From positions 1 to 15,451 of the forward strand of contig JAJZCJ010000048.1 of NCBI GenBank assembly GCA_021846145.1: a DNA stretch of 15,451 nt. Direction: 5' to 3'. The stretch comes from Bacillota bacterium. GTDB taxonomy: Bacteria > Bacillota > Bacilli > Alicyclobacillales > SLC66. Each line of letters starts with the position of its first letter. Within the stretch, counting starts at the first letter, position 1. The notes under the pieces were generated by a model. The model was not told the origin of the DNA. It saw only the letters and a list, made by a program, of their open reading frames with translations, and searched no databases. Shown here one piece after another: positions 1 to 8,474 of this stretch. The position numbers were made by a program, and so were the translations under genes.

Positions 1-13
1 AATCGCTGGAGAA

Positions 14-31
14 AGGAGGAATACGACTCCT
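14..31 (+). promoter_or_regulatory. Ribosome site of the first gene, inside a small possible hairpin
   Basis: A strong Shine-Dalgarno stretch, AAAGGAGGA (12-20), precedes the ATG at 32 by 11 nt. AGGAG (14-18) is exactly complementary to CTCCT (27-31), with an 8-nt loop. The ribosome site could therefore be folded away immediately before the start codon. The ribosome site is clear. The hairpin has only five pairs, and any regulatory role is inference. Confidence 0.5.
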
Positions 32-337
32 ATGACTCGTGATGAAAATGAGTTTATTTCCCACATTGAAAAGGGATGTGAGTCTTGGCGACGGGGCGAC
101 GATTACGAAGGATTAGGACACTTTCAGAGCGGTTGTTTGTTATGGCTCGATAGATTGGAACAGAAAGAAGACACCCTGACACGGCCAGAAACCTTTGCAG
201 AACTTACTCGTCTGATGGAGAAGTTGATGGATCGTCTAGACAACAATGACATCATTCACGCTACAGATGTGCTCGAATACGAAATACTGCCACTGTTGAA
301 ATCAAACCAACAAAAACAGGAAGGAGTGACCAAATGA
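32..337 (+). CDS. Small helical protein coupled to Maf
   Basis: This 101-residue soluble protein is of unknown function. It has no signal peptide or membrane segment and is rich in charged residues that look helical throughout. Its most distinctive stretch is near the C-terminus, DVLEYEILPLL (residues 79-89), and there are two cysteines, C16 and C35. The ATG at 32 is supported by the strong ribosome site upstream. The stop codon overlaps the Maf start as ATGA (334-337), so the two are probably translated in a coupled way. From memory, small proteins with a similar 'leucine-leucine-E-Y-E-L-x-P-L-L' ending occur next to maf genes in other Bacillota, but this was not searched. A role as a Maf partner, or a chaperone for flagellin modification, is inference from position only. 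Confidence 0.8.
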   Translation: MTRDENEFISHIEKGCESWRRGDDYEGLGHFQSGCLLWLDRLEQKEDTLTRPETFAELTRLMEKLMDRLDNNDIIHATDVLEYEILPLLKSNQQKQEGVTK

Positions 338-2256
338 TGAATAATCCCGTCCTCGATGATAATCTCGCCAGTTTGCCAGACTCTCTAAAACGGCTGCTAC
401 AGACGAACGATTTTGAGACGCAGTCATCTGTACACACCATTCTGGGAGAGAAGGGATGGCCGATTGGTGTCATGGAAATCAACGGTCATCAGCTTCATAC
501 CAATAGTCGCTTTGACCCTTGGAACGAAGCCAAACGCTGGGCTGAAACACTTGACTACAAAGACGTGATGGTGAGTTTCATTTACGGATGTGGGTTTGGA
601 TATCCACTGTTGGAATATGCCAGGCGAAAAAAGCCCTATACGGAAACAGTTATATTTGAACGAAACATCCATGTATTCTATGCGATGTTAAGCCGTATTG
701 ATATGCAAACGCTATTGAAAGACCCAAGTATCCATTTTGTTATTGGCGATATCGGGCAGATGAAAGAGTTATTGAATATGATTATCACGCCTGAGTTTCT
801 CTTACGGGCGACAAAGCCAGCAGCTTTTTTTACTTGGTTGGCACACCGGAACGAGAAGCATACGTACTTGGAGATTCATGATTGGTTGTGGAACATACTG
901 GAGTTGCATTTAAGCAGTGTGGGGAACTCAGTTCACGATACGTTGGTCGGTATGTATAACACACTTGATAACGCAGAAAGCGTAATGGAGAGTCCGACAC
1001 TAGCAAATTTTAAAAACGCATTCGCCGGTAAACCTGCGATCATTGTTTCCAATGGGCCATCTCTTGATAAGAATGTGGATTTATTACACGAAGCAAAGGG
1101 GAAATCTCTCATCTTCACTGCAGAATCGGCATTACGCCCTTGCCTGCAAAGAGGCATCATTCCGGATGCCATTTGTGTAACAGAGCGCACGCCGAACGTA
1201 TATCACATCCATTTTGAAAACGAAGAACTCCCCCATGAACTCGTGATGGTGGGTTTAACCCTGATGGATCCAAGAATCCCAAAAACGTTTCCAGGTCCAT
1301 GGATTCCGGTTTTCCGCAGCGGAGAATCTACGGGAAAATGGATTCAAGAGTCGATTTGTGAAGACGAACTTGGATTAAATGGTGGGGGTTCATCTGCGCA
1401 CCTGGCATTTGAATTCGCACTCTGGGTTGGTGCCAACCCAATCATTTTTGTAGGTCAAGACTTAGCGTTTGGACCGAACCAACAGACGCACAGCAGGTTG
1501 TCTGCGTACTCTGAAGAATATCTGGCTAACCAAGTACAGATGTTGCAAGCGCAACCCAGCTTTTCAGTGAAAGGAATCGACGGCAACTACGTTGCAACCA
1601 CAAAAATATGGTACGAGTTCAAGACGTGGTTCGAACAACAGATTCAGCAACATCCGGAAACCCGTTTTATCGATGCAACAGAAGGTGGGGCATACATCGA
1701 TGGAACTGATCTGATGACGCTTCGAGAGGTCATTGATAGTTTTTGCACTGCATCTCTTGAGACAGACCTACTCACACATGTTCAGAAACCCACAAGCGAG
1801 TTGGACGACACGCGAAGAAGCAAAAAATATCAGATGCTGTCACAGAGGACAGTCGAAATCCGTGACAAGTTTCGAGAACTGATGAAGAAGGCCCAAGAAG
1901 ACATTCGTAATTGTAAAATTGTCGAAAAGGCATGTGCCCTCAGTGAAAAGTATCCAGGCACAGAATTGCCGCCCTTTGTTGAATCTTTGTTCCAGGCAAA
2001 TACCAACGCATTTCTAACCTACGCAGTTGACGAAACTATCGTCCCCTTCACTCAACAGCTGATTTTTGCAGCACATAAACAAATAAATGATATCGGGGAA
2101 GTAGACACCGTTGAACGGTTGCGAGGGGTTACCCAAGTGCAACGGCAGATGTTTGAGTACCTTCAAAAGACTTGTGAATTGGTGGCAGAACACTTTGACT
2201 TAGCGAAAAAACGTATTGAACGGAATATGCAGATGTATGGGAAGAGGATTGGTTAA
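334..2256 (+). CDS. maf: Maf-family (DUF115 / MptE-like) flagellin nonulosonic acid transferase
   Basis: This 640-residue protein is of the motility-associated-factor type. These proteins are thought to transfer sialic-acid-like sugars (pseudaminic or legionaminic acid) onto flagellin Ser/Thr in the cytoplasm before export. The central DUF115/MptE-like domain shows its usual landmarks: SNGPSL (239-244), the glycine-rich NGGGSSAHLAFE (349-360) and GQDLAF (374-379). The N-terminal ~200 residues form a separate domain. The region after ~470 is highly charged and probably helical or coiled-coil. No membrane segment is visible. The start at 334 has a good GGAAGGAG ribosome site and an ATGA overlap with the upstream gene. 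The next gene begins one base after the stop. A nonulosonate pathway operon converges on it, which fits a legionaminic acid donor. The family call is firm; the exact sugar and target are inferred. Confidence 0.88.
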   Translation: MMNNPVLDDNLASLPDSLKRLLQTNDFETQSSVHTILGEKGWPIGVMEINGHQLHTNSRFDPWNEAKRWAETLDYKDVMVSFIYGCGFGYPLLEYARRKKPYTETVIFERNIHVFYAMLSRIDMQTLLKDPSIHFVIGDIGQMKELLNMIITPEFLLRATKPAAFFTWLAHRNEKHTYLEIHDWLWNILELHLSSVGNSVHDTLVGMYNTLDNAESVMESPTLANFKNAFAGKPAIIVSNGPSLDKNVDLLHEAKGKSLIFTAESALRPCLQRGIIPDAICVTERTPNVYHIHFENEELPHELVMVGLTLMDPRIPKTFPGPWIPVFRSGESTGKWIQESICEDELGLNGGGSSAHLAFEFALWVGANPIIFVGQDLAFGPNQQTHSRLSAYSEEYLANQVQMLQAQPSFSVKGIDGNYVATTKIWYEFKTWFEQQIQQHPETRFIDATEGGAYIDGTDLMTLREVIDSFCTASLETDLLTHVQKPTSELDDTRRSKKYQMLSQRTVEIRDKFRELMKKAQEDIRNCKIVEKACALSEKYPGTELPPFVESLFQANTNAFLTYAVDETIVPFTQQLIFAAHKQINDIGEVDTVERLRGVTQVQRQMFEYLQKTCELVAEHFDLAKKRIERNMQMYGKRIG

Positions 2257-2257
2257 C

Positions 2258-3307
2258 GTGCGAGCATGCACCGAGATTTTGATAAAACCCACTACTCCAA
2301 TACGTGAAACATTACAGGTTATCGATCAAGGTGCATGGCAAATGGCCCTTGTGATTGATACCGACTCTCGGTTGCTTGGCACAGTGACAGATGGTGATAT
2401 ACGCCGTGCAATCCTCCGTGGAATTGGGCTGGAACAACCGGTTTCAAGCATTATGAACACTCACCCGACAGTCATTACAATAGAAACACCTCAGAAAACC
2501 GCCTATACGATGATGATTCGCAAAGGCATGCATCGCGTTCCACTCGTCGACAAAATCGGGAGAGTGGTGGGGCTTGAAATCTTAGAAGACTTTTTCATGC
2601 GGCAAAGTCGACCTAACTGGGTCGTTATTATGGCCGGAGGGCTTGGTAGCAGACTAACTCCGTTGACAGATGATTATCCAAAGTCATTATTGAAAGTAGG
2701 ATCAAAACCAATTTTGGAAACCATTTTAGAATCCCTTGTTGCATGCTCATTTAAAAATTTCTTTTTTTCAGTGAATTACAAAGCCGAAATGATAGAAAAT
2801 CACTTTGGAGATGGCGACCGTTGGGGAGTACAGATTAAGTACCTTCGCGAGAACAAACGACTGGGTACAGCAGGTGCCCTATCATTGCTACCATCTATCC
2901 CAGACGATCCGGTACTCGTCATCAACGGTGACTTGTTGACTAATGTAGATTTCGATCACTTACTTCAGTTTCATAGCGAAAATCAGAGTGTTGCCACAAT
3001 GTGCGTTCGAGAGCACTCATTCTCGTTGCCATACGGTGTAGTGAAGATTGATGAGCAGCGACTGACCAATATTGTAGAAAAACCTGTTCAACAAATGTTT
3101 ATCAACGCCGGTATTTACGTACTCACCCCTGAGGTATTGTCACTTATTCCGAAGGATGCGTATACGGATATGACTGGTTTGTTTCACCAATTACTTGCGA
3201 AAAATTCACCGATATCTGCATTTCCAATACACGAGTATTGGTTGGATATCGGAAAAATGGACGATTACCTGCGCGCCAACAAAGAGTATGAGGAGATATT
3301 CGATTAA
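2258..3307 (+). CDS. ptmE: CBS-domain sugar-1-phosphate nucleotidyltransferase, PtmE-like
   Basis: The protein has 349 residues. A pair of CBS domains (about 3-118, with LLGTVTDGDIRRAIL in the first) is fused to a nucleotidyltransferase domain (about 120-345). The latter carries the phosphate-binding motif AGGLGSRLTPLT (126-137) and the metal-binding NGD (223-225). This architecture matches Campylobacter PtmE, which makes GDP-glucosamine for the legionaminic acid pathway; here the nucleotide used is inferred. The GTG at 2258 is chosen because it follows the Maf stop by one base, has a GGGAAGAGGA ribosome site about 10 nt upstream, and yields an N-terminus like that of known PtmE proteins. A longer reading from TTG at 2216 would run into the Maf coding end and lacks such a site. 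It is co-transcribed with maf. Only 16 bases separate it from the converging legH-like gene. Confidence 0.85.
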   Translation: MRACTEILIKPTTPIRETLQVIDQGAWQMALVIDTDSRLLGTVTDGDIRRAILRGIGLEQPVSSIMNTHPTVITIETPQKTAYTMMIRKGMHRVPLVDKIGRVVGLEILEDFFMRQSRPNWVVIMAGGLGSRLTPLTDDYPKSLLKVGSKPILETILESLVACSFKNFFFSVNYKAEMIENHFGDGDRWGVQIKYLRENKRLGTAGALSLLPSIPDDPVLVINGDLLTNVDFDHLLQFHSENQSVATMCVREHSFSLPYGVVKIDEQRLTNIVEKPVQQMFINAGIYVLTPEVLSLIPKDAYTDMTGLFHQLLAKNSPISAFPIHEYWLDIGKMDDYLRANKEYEEIFD

Positions 3308-3323
3308 AAATAAGTAGAACTCG

Positions 3324-3959
3324 TCACCTCGCCGGAACACCCTTGACAACCTGATAGTCTGCAACGTTGCGCGTCACGACAGCTCCAGCCCCTACAATAG
3401 CGAACTGACCAACCACCAATTTGACCTTACAAGACGCTCCTTGTAAGATGGTCGAGCCAGTTCCTATGTACGCGCCCGCTGATAGATGAACATTGCCGGA
3501 CACATTTGCACCAGGACCAATTGTTACATAATCCTCGATTTCACAATCATGCGCCACAGTACAATTTTGGTTGTAGATGCCAAAATCCCCGCACTGTATA
3601 TTCGTCGTCATCCGGACACCCGCAAAAACGATGTTCCCTTTTTGATGATTAAAGCCAGATTTTTGACTGATCCCAAAACTAGCCAGAGGATGTATAATAT
3701 TTGTATATGAAAGCATCGGAAACTTTTGATATACCTGCCTGCGTGCAACTGGATCTCCGATAGCAATGATAAAATCAAATCCCCTATCCAAGAGAGTGTT
3801 CAGTGCCATCTCGGAGACAACTAAAAACCCCTGAATGCAGTCCTTTGAATTTTCCGCTTCTTCTTTATCAATTAAAATGACCGTTTCATAACCAAGTTCC
3901 GTACAAATATCTGCCACTTCCAGGGCCAATCCGGATGCCCCGAAAATACCTATGTCCAT
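3324..3959 (-). CDS. legH: NeuD/PglD-type sugar O/N-acetyltransferase (LegH-like)
   Basis: This 211-residue protein combines an N-terminal nucleotide-sugar binding fold (IGIFGASGLALEVAD, from residue 3) with a C-terminal left-handed beta-helix of hexapeptide repeats (about 108-200). TVAHDC (134-139) contains the likely catalytic base His137, by comparison with PglD. In the legionaminate pathway such an enzyme acetylates the 4-amino group of the sugar nucleotide made by LegB and LegC. The protein ends directly after KGVPAR, at the point where relatives normally carry a short extra tail, so it is slightly short but complete in its catalytic part. The ATG at 3959 lies inside the last codons of legI (10-base overlap), preceded by AAGGATGAG. 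It is the last gene of the operon. A NeuD-like O-acetyltransferase on the finished sugar is the alternative. Confidence 0.82.
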   Translation of the reverse strand: MDIGIFGASGLALEVADICTELGYETVILIDKEEAENSKDCIQGFLVVSEMALNTLLDRGFDFIIAIGDPVARRQVYQKFPMLSYTNIIHPLASFGISQKSGFNHQKGNIVFAGVRMTTNIQCGDFGIYNQNCTVAHDCEIEDYVTIGPGANVSGNVHLSAGAYIGTGSTILQGASCKVKLVVGQFAIVGAGAVVTRNVADYQVVKGVPAR

Positions 3960-5038
3960 GGAATCATCTCATCCTTCTCATAGAATTTATCCGCTATTTT
4001 CCCGATCATTTCCCAGTAATATAGTGACGACAGCCCTGTCCCCGGCCGTTTTACTGCTAGATTATCCGCTGTAAACACTTCACCTTTCCTGATTGGGCAT
4101 GCTGCCACGATACTTCTACGAACAACCTCAGCATTCTTTTCTTCCACGAAAGTGGGTAGCTTCATCGGTGTTCCGAGTGCCTTTTCCACCTGTCGAACAC
4201 TTCGAACTAGTTCCCTAAACTCCCTAGGTTCTAATGATGCTACGTGGTCGGGGCCTTGCATATTGCGGTCTAAAGTTAAATGCTTTTCAATCACAGAGGC
4301 TCCTCTTGCAACTGCAGCAATGGGCACAGTGATTCCCAGAGTATGATCAGACAAACCCACTGAGAGGTGAAAAGCGGCGGCCAACGTGTCCATTGCGCGT
4401 AAATTTACGTCTTCAAACGAGGTGGGGTACTCAGACGTGGCATGAAGCAAGGTCACGTGATGAGCCAATGACTTTTGCCCAAGTGTAGACAAGTACGCTC
4501 GGCGAAATTCCAGCAGGCTAGGGCGAATACTAGAAGATTGAGTTAACCCAAACGCGAGAATGCCTAATGCCAGTTCAACATCACCAAGAGTAGACATACC
4601 GGTAGATAAAATAACGTGTTTTTTGCTACGCCCGACTTTCAGCAACAACGGCGCATTCATTACATCACCTGACGCCACTTTCAGAATACGAAGCTTAAGG
4701 TCGCGGACCAGCAAATCGACGCTATACTCATCAAAGGGTGTAGATATAAATTCAATACGATTGCGTTTACAATACGCTTGCAGGATACGGTGAACTCCTA
4801 TGGTGAATTTTAGCTTTTGTAGCATGTCGTATTGTGATTCATCCGCATCGGTTGTGTGTTTTTGATATTCAGCTTTTGGTGCACCAATACTGACCAGACT
4901 ATCGGTGTCAAATGTTTGAAACTTCACGGCATCCGCACCTGCAGAAGTAGCAACATCGATAAGCTGTTTCGCTATGTCTAGGGATCCGTTATGATTGACG
5001 CCAATCTCCGCCACGATAAAACAATTGGCACGACGCAT
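3950..5038 (-). CDS. legI: Nonulosonic acid synthase (legionaminate synthase, NeuB family)
   Basis: This 362-residue enzyme condenses a manno-configured amino sugar with phosphoenolpyruvate to give a nine-carbon sialic-acid-like sugar. The TIM-barrel opens with AEIGVNHNG (10-18). VKFQTF (38-43), FISTPFD (97-103), SDHT with His232 and EKH with His253 (likely metal ligands by comparison with NeuB), and GPDH (262-265) follow. A C-terminal antifreeze-like SAF domain covers about 305-360. A segment at about 161-196 between STGMST and LLHATSEYP resembles the one I recall from the NeuB/LegI branch rather than PseI. The ATG follows the legG stop with no gap (TAGATG), behind a GAGGTGG site. Neighbouring legB and legC make a 4-amino-6-deoxy precursor, so legionaminate is favoured over N-acetylneuraminate. 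Confidence 0.88.
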   Translation of the reverse strand: MRRANCFIVAEIGVNHNGSLDIAKQLIDVATSAGADAVKFQTFDTDSLVSIGAPKAEYQKHTTDADESQYDMLQKLKFTIGVHRILQAYCKRNRIEFISTPFDEYSVDLLVRDLKLRILKVASGDVMNAPLLLKVGRSKKHVILSTGMSTLGDVELALGILAFGLTQSSSIRPSLLEFRRAYLSTLGQKSLAHHVTLLHATSEYPTSFEDVNLRAMDTLAAAFHLSVGLSDHTLGITVPIAAVARGASVIEKHLTLDRNMQGPDHVASLEPREFRELVRSVRQVEKALGTPMKLPTFVEEKNAEVVRRSIVAACPIRKGEVFTADNLAVKRPGTGLSSLYYWEMIGKIADKFYEKDEMIPWT

Positions 5039-6196
5039 CTATTTGCCCACCTCAAAAAAGTGTTTGCGATGATTGAGTCCTAAACGCAGGTGCTGTTTTA
5101 CTTCCCTGACTATGTTTTTACTGCTTGTTCCATCGCCATATGGATTCTCCACATGGGTGCAATCCATTGCATACGCTGATGAAATCGCCTCCAAAATTAA
5201 GTCTGTCCGGGCATCACAGTGAATGATCGAGTTACCGCGTAGACGTCCCTTTTGACGATCACCAATATCAAGCGTAGGTTTTTTTAAGCTTGGCACCTCA
5301 CAAATTCCACTTGACGAGTTCCCCACAACGACGTCTACTAATTTCACCAAACTAAAGTACTGCAATTGACCTAAAGAAATGTAGGCAGCTGAGTTTGCGT
5401 GACTACTCACAAAGCCATCCACCATTTGTGCGAACAGTCGGCCATTCGGATCTGCGTTTGACTTTGTGAACAGAATGCCGGTATCCTTACCCACCATATC
5501 TAACGCATTGAGCAATTCTCGAATTTCCGCTATAGGATCGATATCACTTAATGTCACCGGATGATAAGTAATTAACAGATTGCGTTTTTGAAAACGGAAC
5601 CCCAGTACCCGCTCTAATTCATCGCGAGTCAACAAAATTAACGAGTGAATCGCATCAATTCCCGGATGCCCCACGTTAAACACCAGCGCTGGGTCTTCAC
5701 CTAGTTGGCACACGCGTCGTCGCGACGCTTCATTTGTAACAAAGTGAAGTGTCGCCATTTTTGTAATGCTGTGTCGCATGGCATCATCAAACGCTCCTTC
5801 TGTAATATCTCCCCCCGCAATATGTGCAATCGGAATTCGTGCAAAAAATGCAGCTTGCACCGCGGCATATATCTCGAAACGATCTCCTACCACCATCACT
5901 ACATTGGGCTGCAAACGCTTTAATGCATCTGCAAACCCAATACAACCAAGCCCGATAGATTTTACAACTCCCACCGAGGTATCACTGGAAAGCAACATCT
6001 CTACTTTCTCCGTAATCGGAAAACCATCTTCTTCAATCGCTCGAAATGTTAATCCAAATTCCGGTGAGAGATGCATTCCCGTTGCAATTACCTGTAAGTT
6101 TAGCTGACCATCTTCCTGAATAAAATGCATCACACCCGATAACAAACCGTATTCTGCGCGGCTTCCGGTAACTACACAGACCTTGAATCTAACCAT
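5039..6196 (-). CDS. legG: Hydrolysing UDP/GDP-HexNAc 2-epimerase (LegG/NeuC family)
   Basis: This 385-residue enzyme has a GT-B-like fold. It releases the nucleotide and inverts C2 to give the manno-sugar used by the synthase encoded next. Landmarks are VTGSRAEYGLL (9-19), GDR (104-106), HIAGGDITEGAFDD..RHSITK (125-146), YHPVT (211-215) and the nucleotide-binding GNSSSGICE (292-300). Length and motifs fit the hydrolysing NeuC branch rather than the non-hydrolysing WecB branch. The start at 6196 has a very good GGGAGGAG ribosome site and overlaps the end of legC by 8 bases. It is followed without gap by the synthase gene. Context suggests a 2,4-diacetamido-trideoxyhexose nucleotide as substrate. 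Whether the nucleotide is UDP or GDP cannot be read from the sequence. Confidence 0.88.
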   Translation of the reverse strand: MVRFKVCVVTGSRAEYGLLSGVMHFIQEDGQLNLQVIATGMHLSPEFGLTFRAIEEDGFPITEKVEMLLSSDTSVGVVKSIGLGCIGFADALKRLQPNVVMVVGDRFEIYAAVQAAFFARIPIAHIAGGDITEGAFDDAMRHSITKMATLHFVTNEASRRRVCQLGEDPALVFNVGHPGIDAIHSLILLTRDELERVLGFRFQKRNLLITYHPVTLSDIDPIAEIRELLNALDMVGKDTGILFTKSNADPNGRLFAQMVDGFVSSHANSAAYISLGQLQYFSLVKLVDVVVGNSSSGICEVPSLKKPTLDIGDRQKGRLRGNSIIHCDARTDLILEAISSAYAMDCTHVENPYGDGTSSKNIVREVKQHLRLGLNHRKHFFEVGK

Positions 6197-7370
6197 TGTC
6201 TCCTCCCAAAAATGCGCTGCTCGGAATATTAATGACCCGACTTGCTAAACTCTCTGTGGTCGTCAAATCCATGCGTGGACTATTCTTGTACATGACCTGC
6301 TGATGAAGTGGCGTCCATAGAGGCCGAGTCATAATCCCTTCGCTATTAGTGAGATGAAGTAAGTCTTCTAAATACAACGAACTCACATCTGTTAAAATGA
6401 GTGCGTTTAACCAATAATTACTTTTTGCGAAAGTAGGCTCAATTAGCACCTGGATATCCTTTGCCCCTTGAAAAGCCTGCTGATAAGATAGAGCTAACTG
6501 TCGCTTTTGTCGCAACAACTGAGGTAACCGCTCAAGTTGAGCCACTCCCAGCGCCGCATTAAGATTGGGGAGACGATAGTTATAGCCAACCTGATCGTGA
6601 GCAAACCGCCACGGATGTGGAAGTTTTGCAACCGTGGTGAGATGTTTCGCCATGTTGGCAAGAGACTCATCATTCGTTAAAACAGCCCCCCCACCGCCAG
6701 TGGTGATGGTTTTGTTGCCGTTGAAACTAAGTGCTGCTACCTTACCAAAACTCCCTGTATGCCGTCCTTTATAAAAGGAGCCAAGTGATTCAGAAGCATC
6801 CTCGACGATTTCCAATTTGTAGCGTTGGCACACTTCCATCAAAGGATCCAGATCCACCGGGTGCCCTAACGCATGCATCGGAACAATCGCTTTGATCCTG
6901 CGCCCGGTGCTGCGATTCCAGCAACCGGTACTAGTGATAGACGATATTTTTGAAAGGTATGAATTCAGTTTATCTGGGTCAATACCAAGTGTTTGTTCAG
7001 AGCAATCCACAAAGTTCGGGATTGCGCCACAGTACGAGACGGCATTAGCAGTCGCTATGAAGGTGACTGCCGGTACCAAGACCTCATCACCGGGTTGTAC
7101 ATCGGCAAGTTGCAAGCAAATATGTAGTGCTGCCGTTCCATTGACTGTCGGAATGGCAAATTTTGTGCCTGTGTACGATGCAAGCAGGATTGCAAACCGA
7201 TCCACAAAACTTCCTACTGATGATACCCACCCAGTATCTAAACATTCCTTTACATACGCCCACTCATTTCCTCCCATGGTAGGTTCGTGAAGGGCGATAG
7301 TCGCGCTAGAATTTGGGAGTACTTTTCTCAGTCGCAACAACACGTCTTGCAAAAATTGTTCTTTCATCAT
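6189..7370 (-). CDS. legC: LegC-type PLP aminotransferase (DegT/DnrJ/EryC1 family)
   Basis: This 393-residue PLP enzyme transfers an amino group to the 4-keto sugar nucleotide made by the upstream dehydratase. The expected family features are present: PTMGGNEWAYV near the N-terminus, NGTAALH for phosphate binding, VEDASESLGS with the PLP-ring aspartate, and SFNGNKTITTGGGG with Lys220 as the predicted Schiff-base lysine. The N-terminal extension (MMKEQF..VLPNSSATIALHEP) is typical of the LegC/PglE-like branch as I recall it. The start overlaps the legB stop as ATGA (7367-7370). A second ATG follows directly at 7367, so the true start could be one codon later. AAGGTACC is a modest ribosome site, consistent with translation coupled to legB. 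Confidence 0.87.
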   Translation of the reverse strand: MMKEQFLQDVLLRLRKVLPNSSATIALHEPTMGGNEWAYVKECLDTGWVSSVGSFVDRFAILLASYTGTKFAIPTVNGTAALHICLQLADVQPGDEVLVPAVTFIATANAVSYCGAIPNFVDCSEQTLGIDPDKLNSYLSKISSITSTGCWNRSTGRRIKAIVPMHALGHPVDLDPLMEVCQRYKLEIVEDASESLGSFYKGRHTGSFGKVAALSFNGNKTITTGGGGAVLTNDESLANMAKHLTTVAKLPHPWRFAHDQVGYNYRLPNLNAALGVAQLERLPQLLRQKRQLALSYQQAFQGAKDIQVLIEPTFAKSNYWLNALILTDVSSLYLEDLLHLTNSEGIMTRPLWTPLHQQVMYKNSPRMDLTTTESLASRVINIPSSAFLGGDNG

Positions 7371-8377
7371 ATATGGTACCTTGGGATATTATATTTTTTT
7401 AAATTCTCTTTTTTGATGAACCATGCAATCGTTTCTTCCAGACCGCGCCTTAATCCAACAGATCCAGCATACCCCGGCGACCAACCCGTAAGATCTTTAG
7501 CTTTCGTGTTATCTGCCCAGAGACGTTCCACCTCACTGTCTTTGGGACGCAGGCGAACTGTCTCAGTCTCTATGTGGATATCACGCTGCATAATGTTAGC
7601 GATTAGCTGCACGAGTTCACCAATAGAAATCTCATAGTTGCTTCCGATATTGATGATTTGACCAATGGATTGTTCAGATTCCGCAATAGCCATAAATCCG
7701 CGAACCGTATCGCGTATGAAATTAAAGTCTCGTGTAGGGTGGAGTGAACCGAGCTTAACTTGTGTCCCACCATTGGAAATTTGCGTAATGACGGTGGGTA
7801 TAACGGCCCGAAGCGATTGCCTTGGACCATATGTATTGAAGGGCCGAATGATAGCCACAGGTGTACCAAACGAGGAAAAATAGGACATAGCCAACTGATC
7901 GGCAGCAATTTTCGTTGCGGCATAAGGGGATTGAGCCTGTAATGGATGATCTTCCGTAATAGGTACAAATTGAGCAGTACCGTACACCTCACTTGTTGAG
8001 GTGTGAATAATCTTTTCTACGCCGACCTCCCGAGCAGCCTGAAGCACATGGAGAGTGCCTTTTATATTTGTATCCACATATGAAATTGGTGCCTGATAAG
8101 AGTACGGAATACCTACTAAAGCAGCCAAATGAAAGACACCATCACGCCCACTGACCGCCTGTTGAACCACATAATCATCCCGAATATCACCGGCAATAAT
8201 ATCTATTTGATTCCTGATTTTATTAGGCAAAGTATCTAGCCAACCCATTGAACCAAATGAGTTATAGTAAACAAATGCCCGCACGTCGCAACCAACACGA
8301 ATCAACTCTTCCACAAGATGTGAGCCTATAAACCCATCAGCACCGGTCACCAAAACCTTTTTGCCCGTGAGTTGCAT
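7367..8377 (-). CDS. legB: LegB-type NAD-dependent sugar-nucleotide 4,6-dehydratase
   Basis: This 336-residue short-chain dehydrogenase (extended SDR) takes the first pathway step, oxidising and dehydrating a UDP- or GDP-HexNAc to the 4-keto-6-deoxy sugar. The Rossmann motif GADGFIG (12-18), HTSTSEVYG (125-133) and the catalytic YAATK (152-156) are intact. YYNSFGSMGWLD (37-48) is the stretch I recognise from LegB dehydratases. The ATG at 8377 is preferred over the one at 8392 because GGGGAGTG lies at the right distance upstream of it, while the upper ATG has no ribosome site. It heads the five-gene operon, each following gene overlapping or abutting the previous one. I see no convincing promoter in 8378-8474. 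Confidence 0.87.
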   Translation of the reverse strand: MQLTGKKVLVTGADGFIGSHLVEELIRVGCDVRAFVYYNSFGSMGWLDTLPNKIRNQIDIIAGDIRDDYVVQQAVSGRDGVFHLAALVGIPYSYQAPISYVDTNIKGTLHVLQAAREVGVEKIIHTSTSEVYGTAQFVPITEDHPLQAQSPYAATKIAADQLAMSYFSSFGTPVAIIRPFNTYGPRQSLRAVIPTVITQISNGGTQVKLGSLHPTRDFNFIRDTVRGFMAIAESEQSIGQIINIGSNYEISIGELVQLIANIMQRDIHIETETVRLRPKDSEVERLWADNTKAKDLTGWSPGYAGSVGLRRGLEETIAWFIKKENLKKYNIPRYHI

Positions 8378-8474
8378 ATCCACACTCCCCATTGATTCAC
8401 ACGTACTGCTTTATCCTATTCCATTCCTTTGCGCATCATCACACTTTCATTGCTATCTCCCGCCGCTAAAATTT

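Noticed and set aside
3361..3370. Palindrome GCAACGTTGC
   Set aside because: It is ten bases within the legH coding sequence, without loop or U tract, and is easily due to chance.
5705..6107. Open frames of 72 and 113 codons on the plus strand
   Set aside because: They lie antisense within the legG gene, have no ribosome site and resemble no protein; they follow from the codon pattern of the real gene.
6892..7637. Plus-strand open frames of 132 and 116 codons
   Set aside because: They are antisense to legC and legB, whose motifs are intact across the whole stretch; no start signals are present.
7603..7992. Minus-strand 129-codon frame inside legB
   Set aside because: It is out of frame with legB, which shows a continuous dehydratase sequence through this region, so no frameshift is implied.
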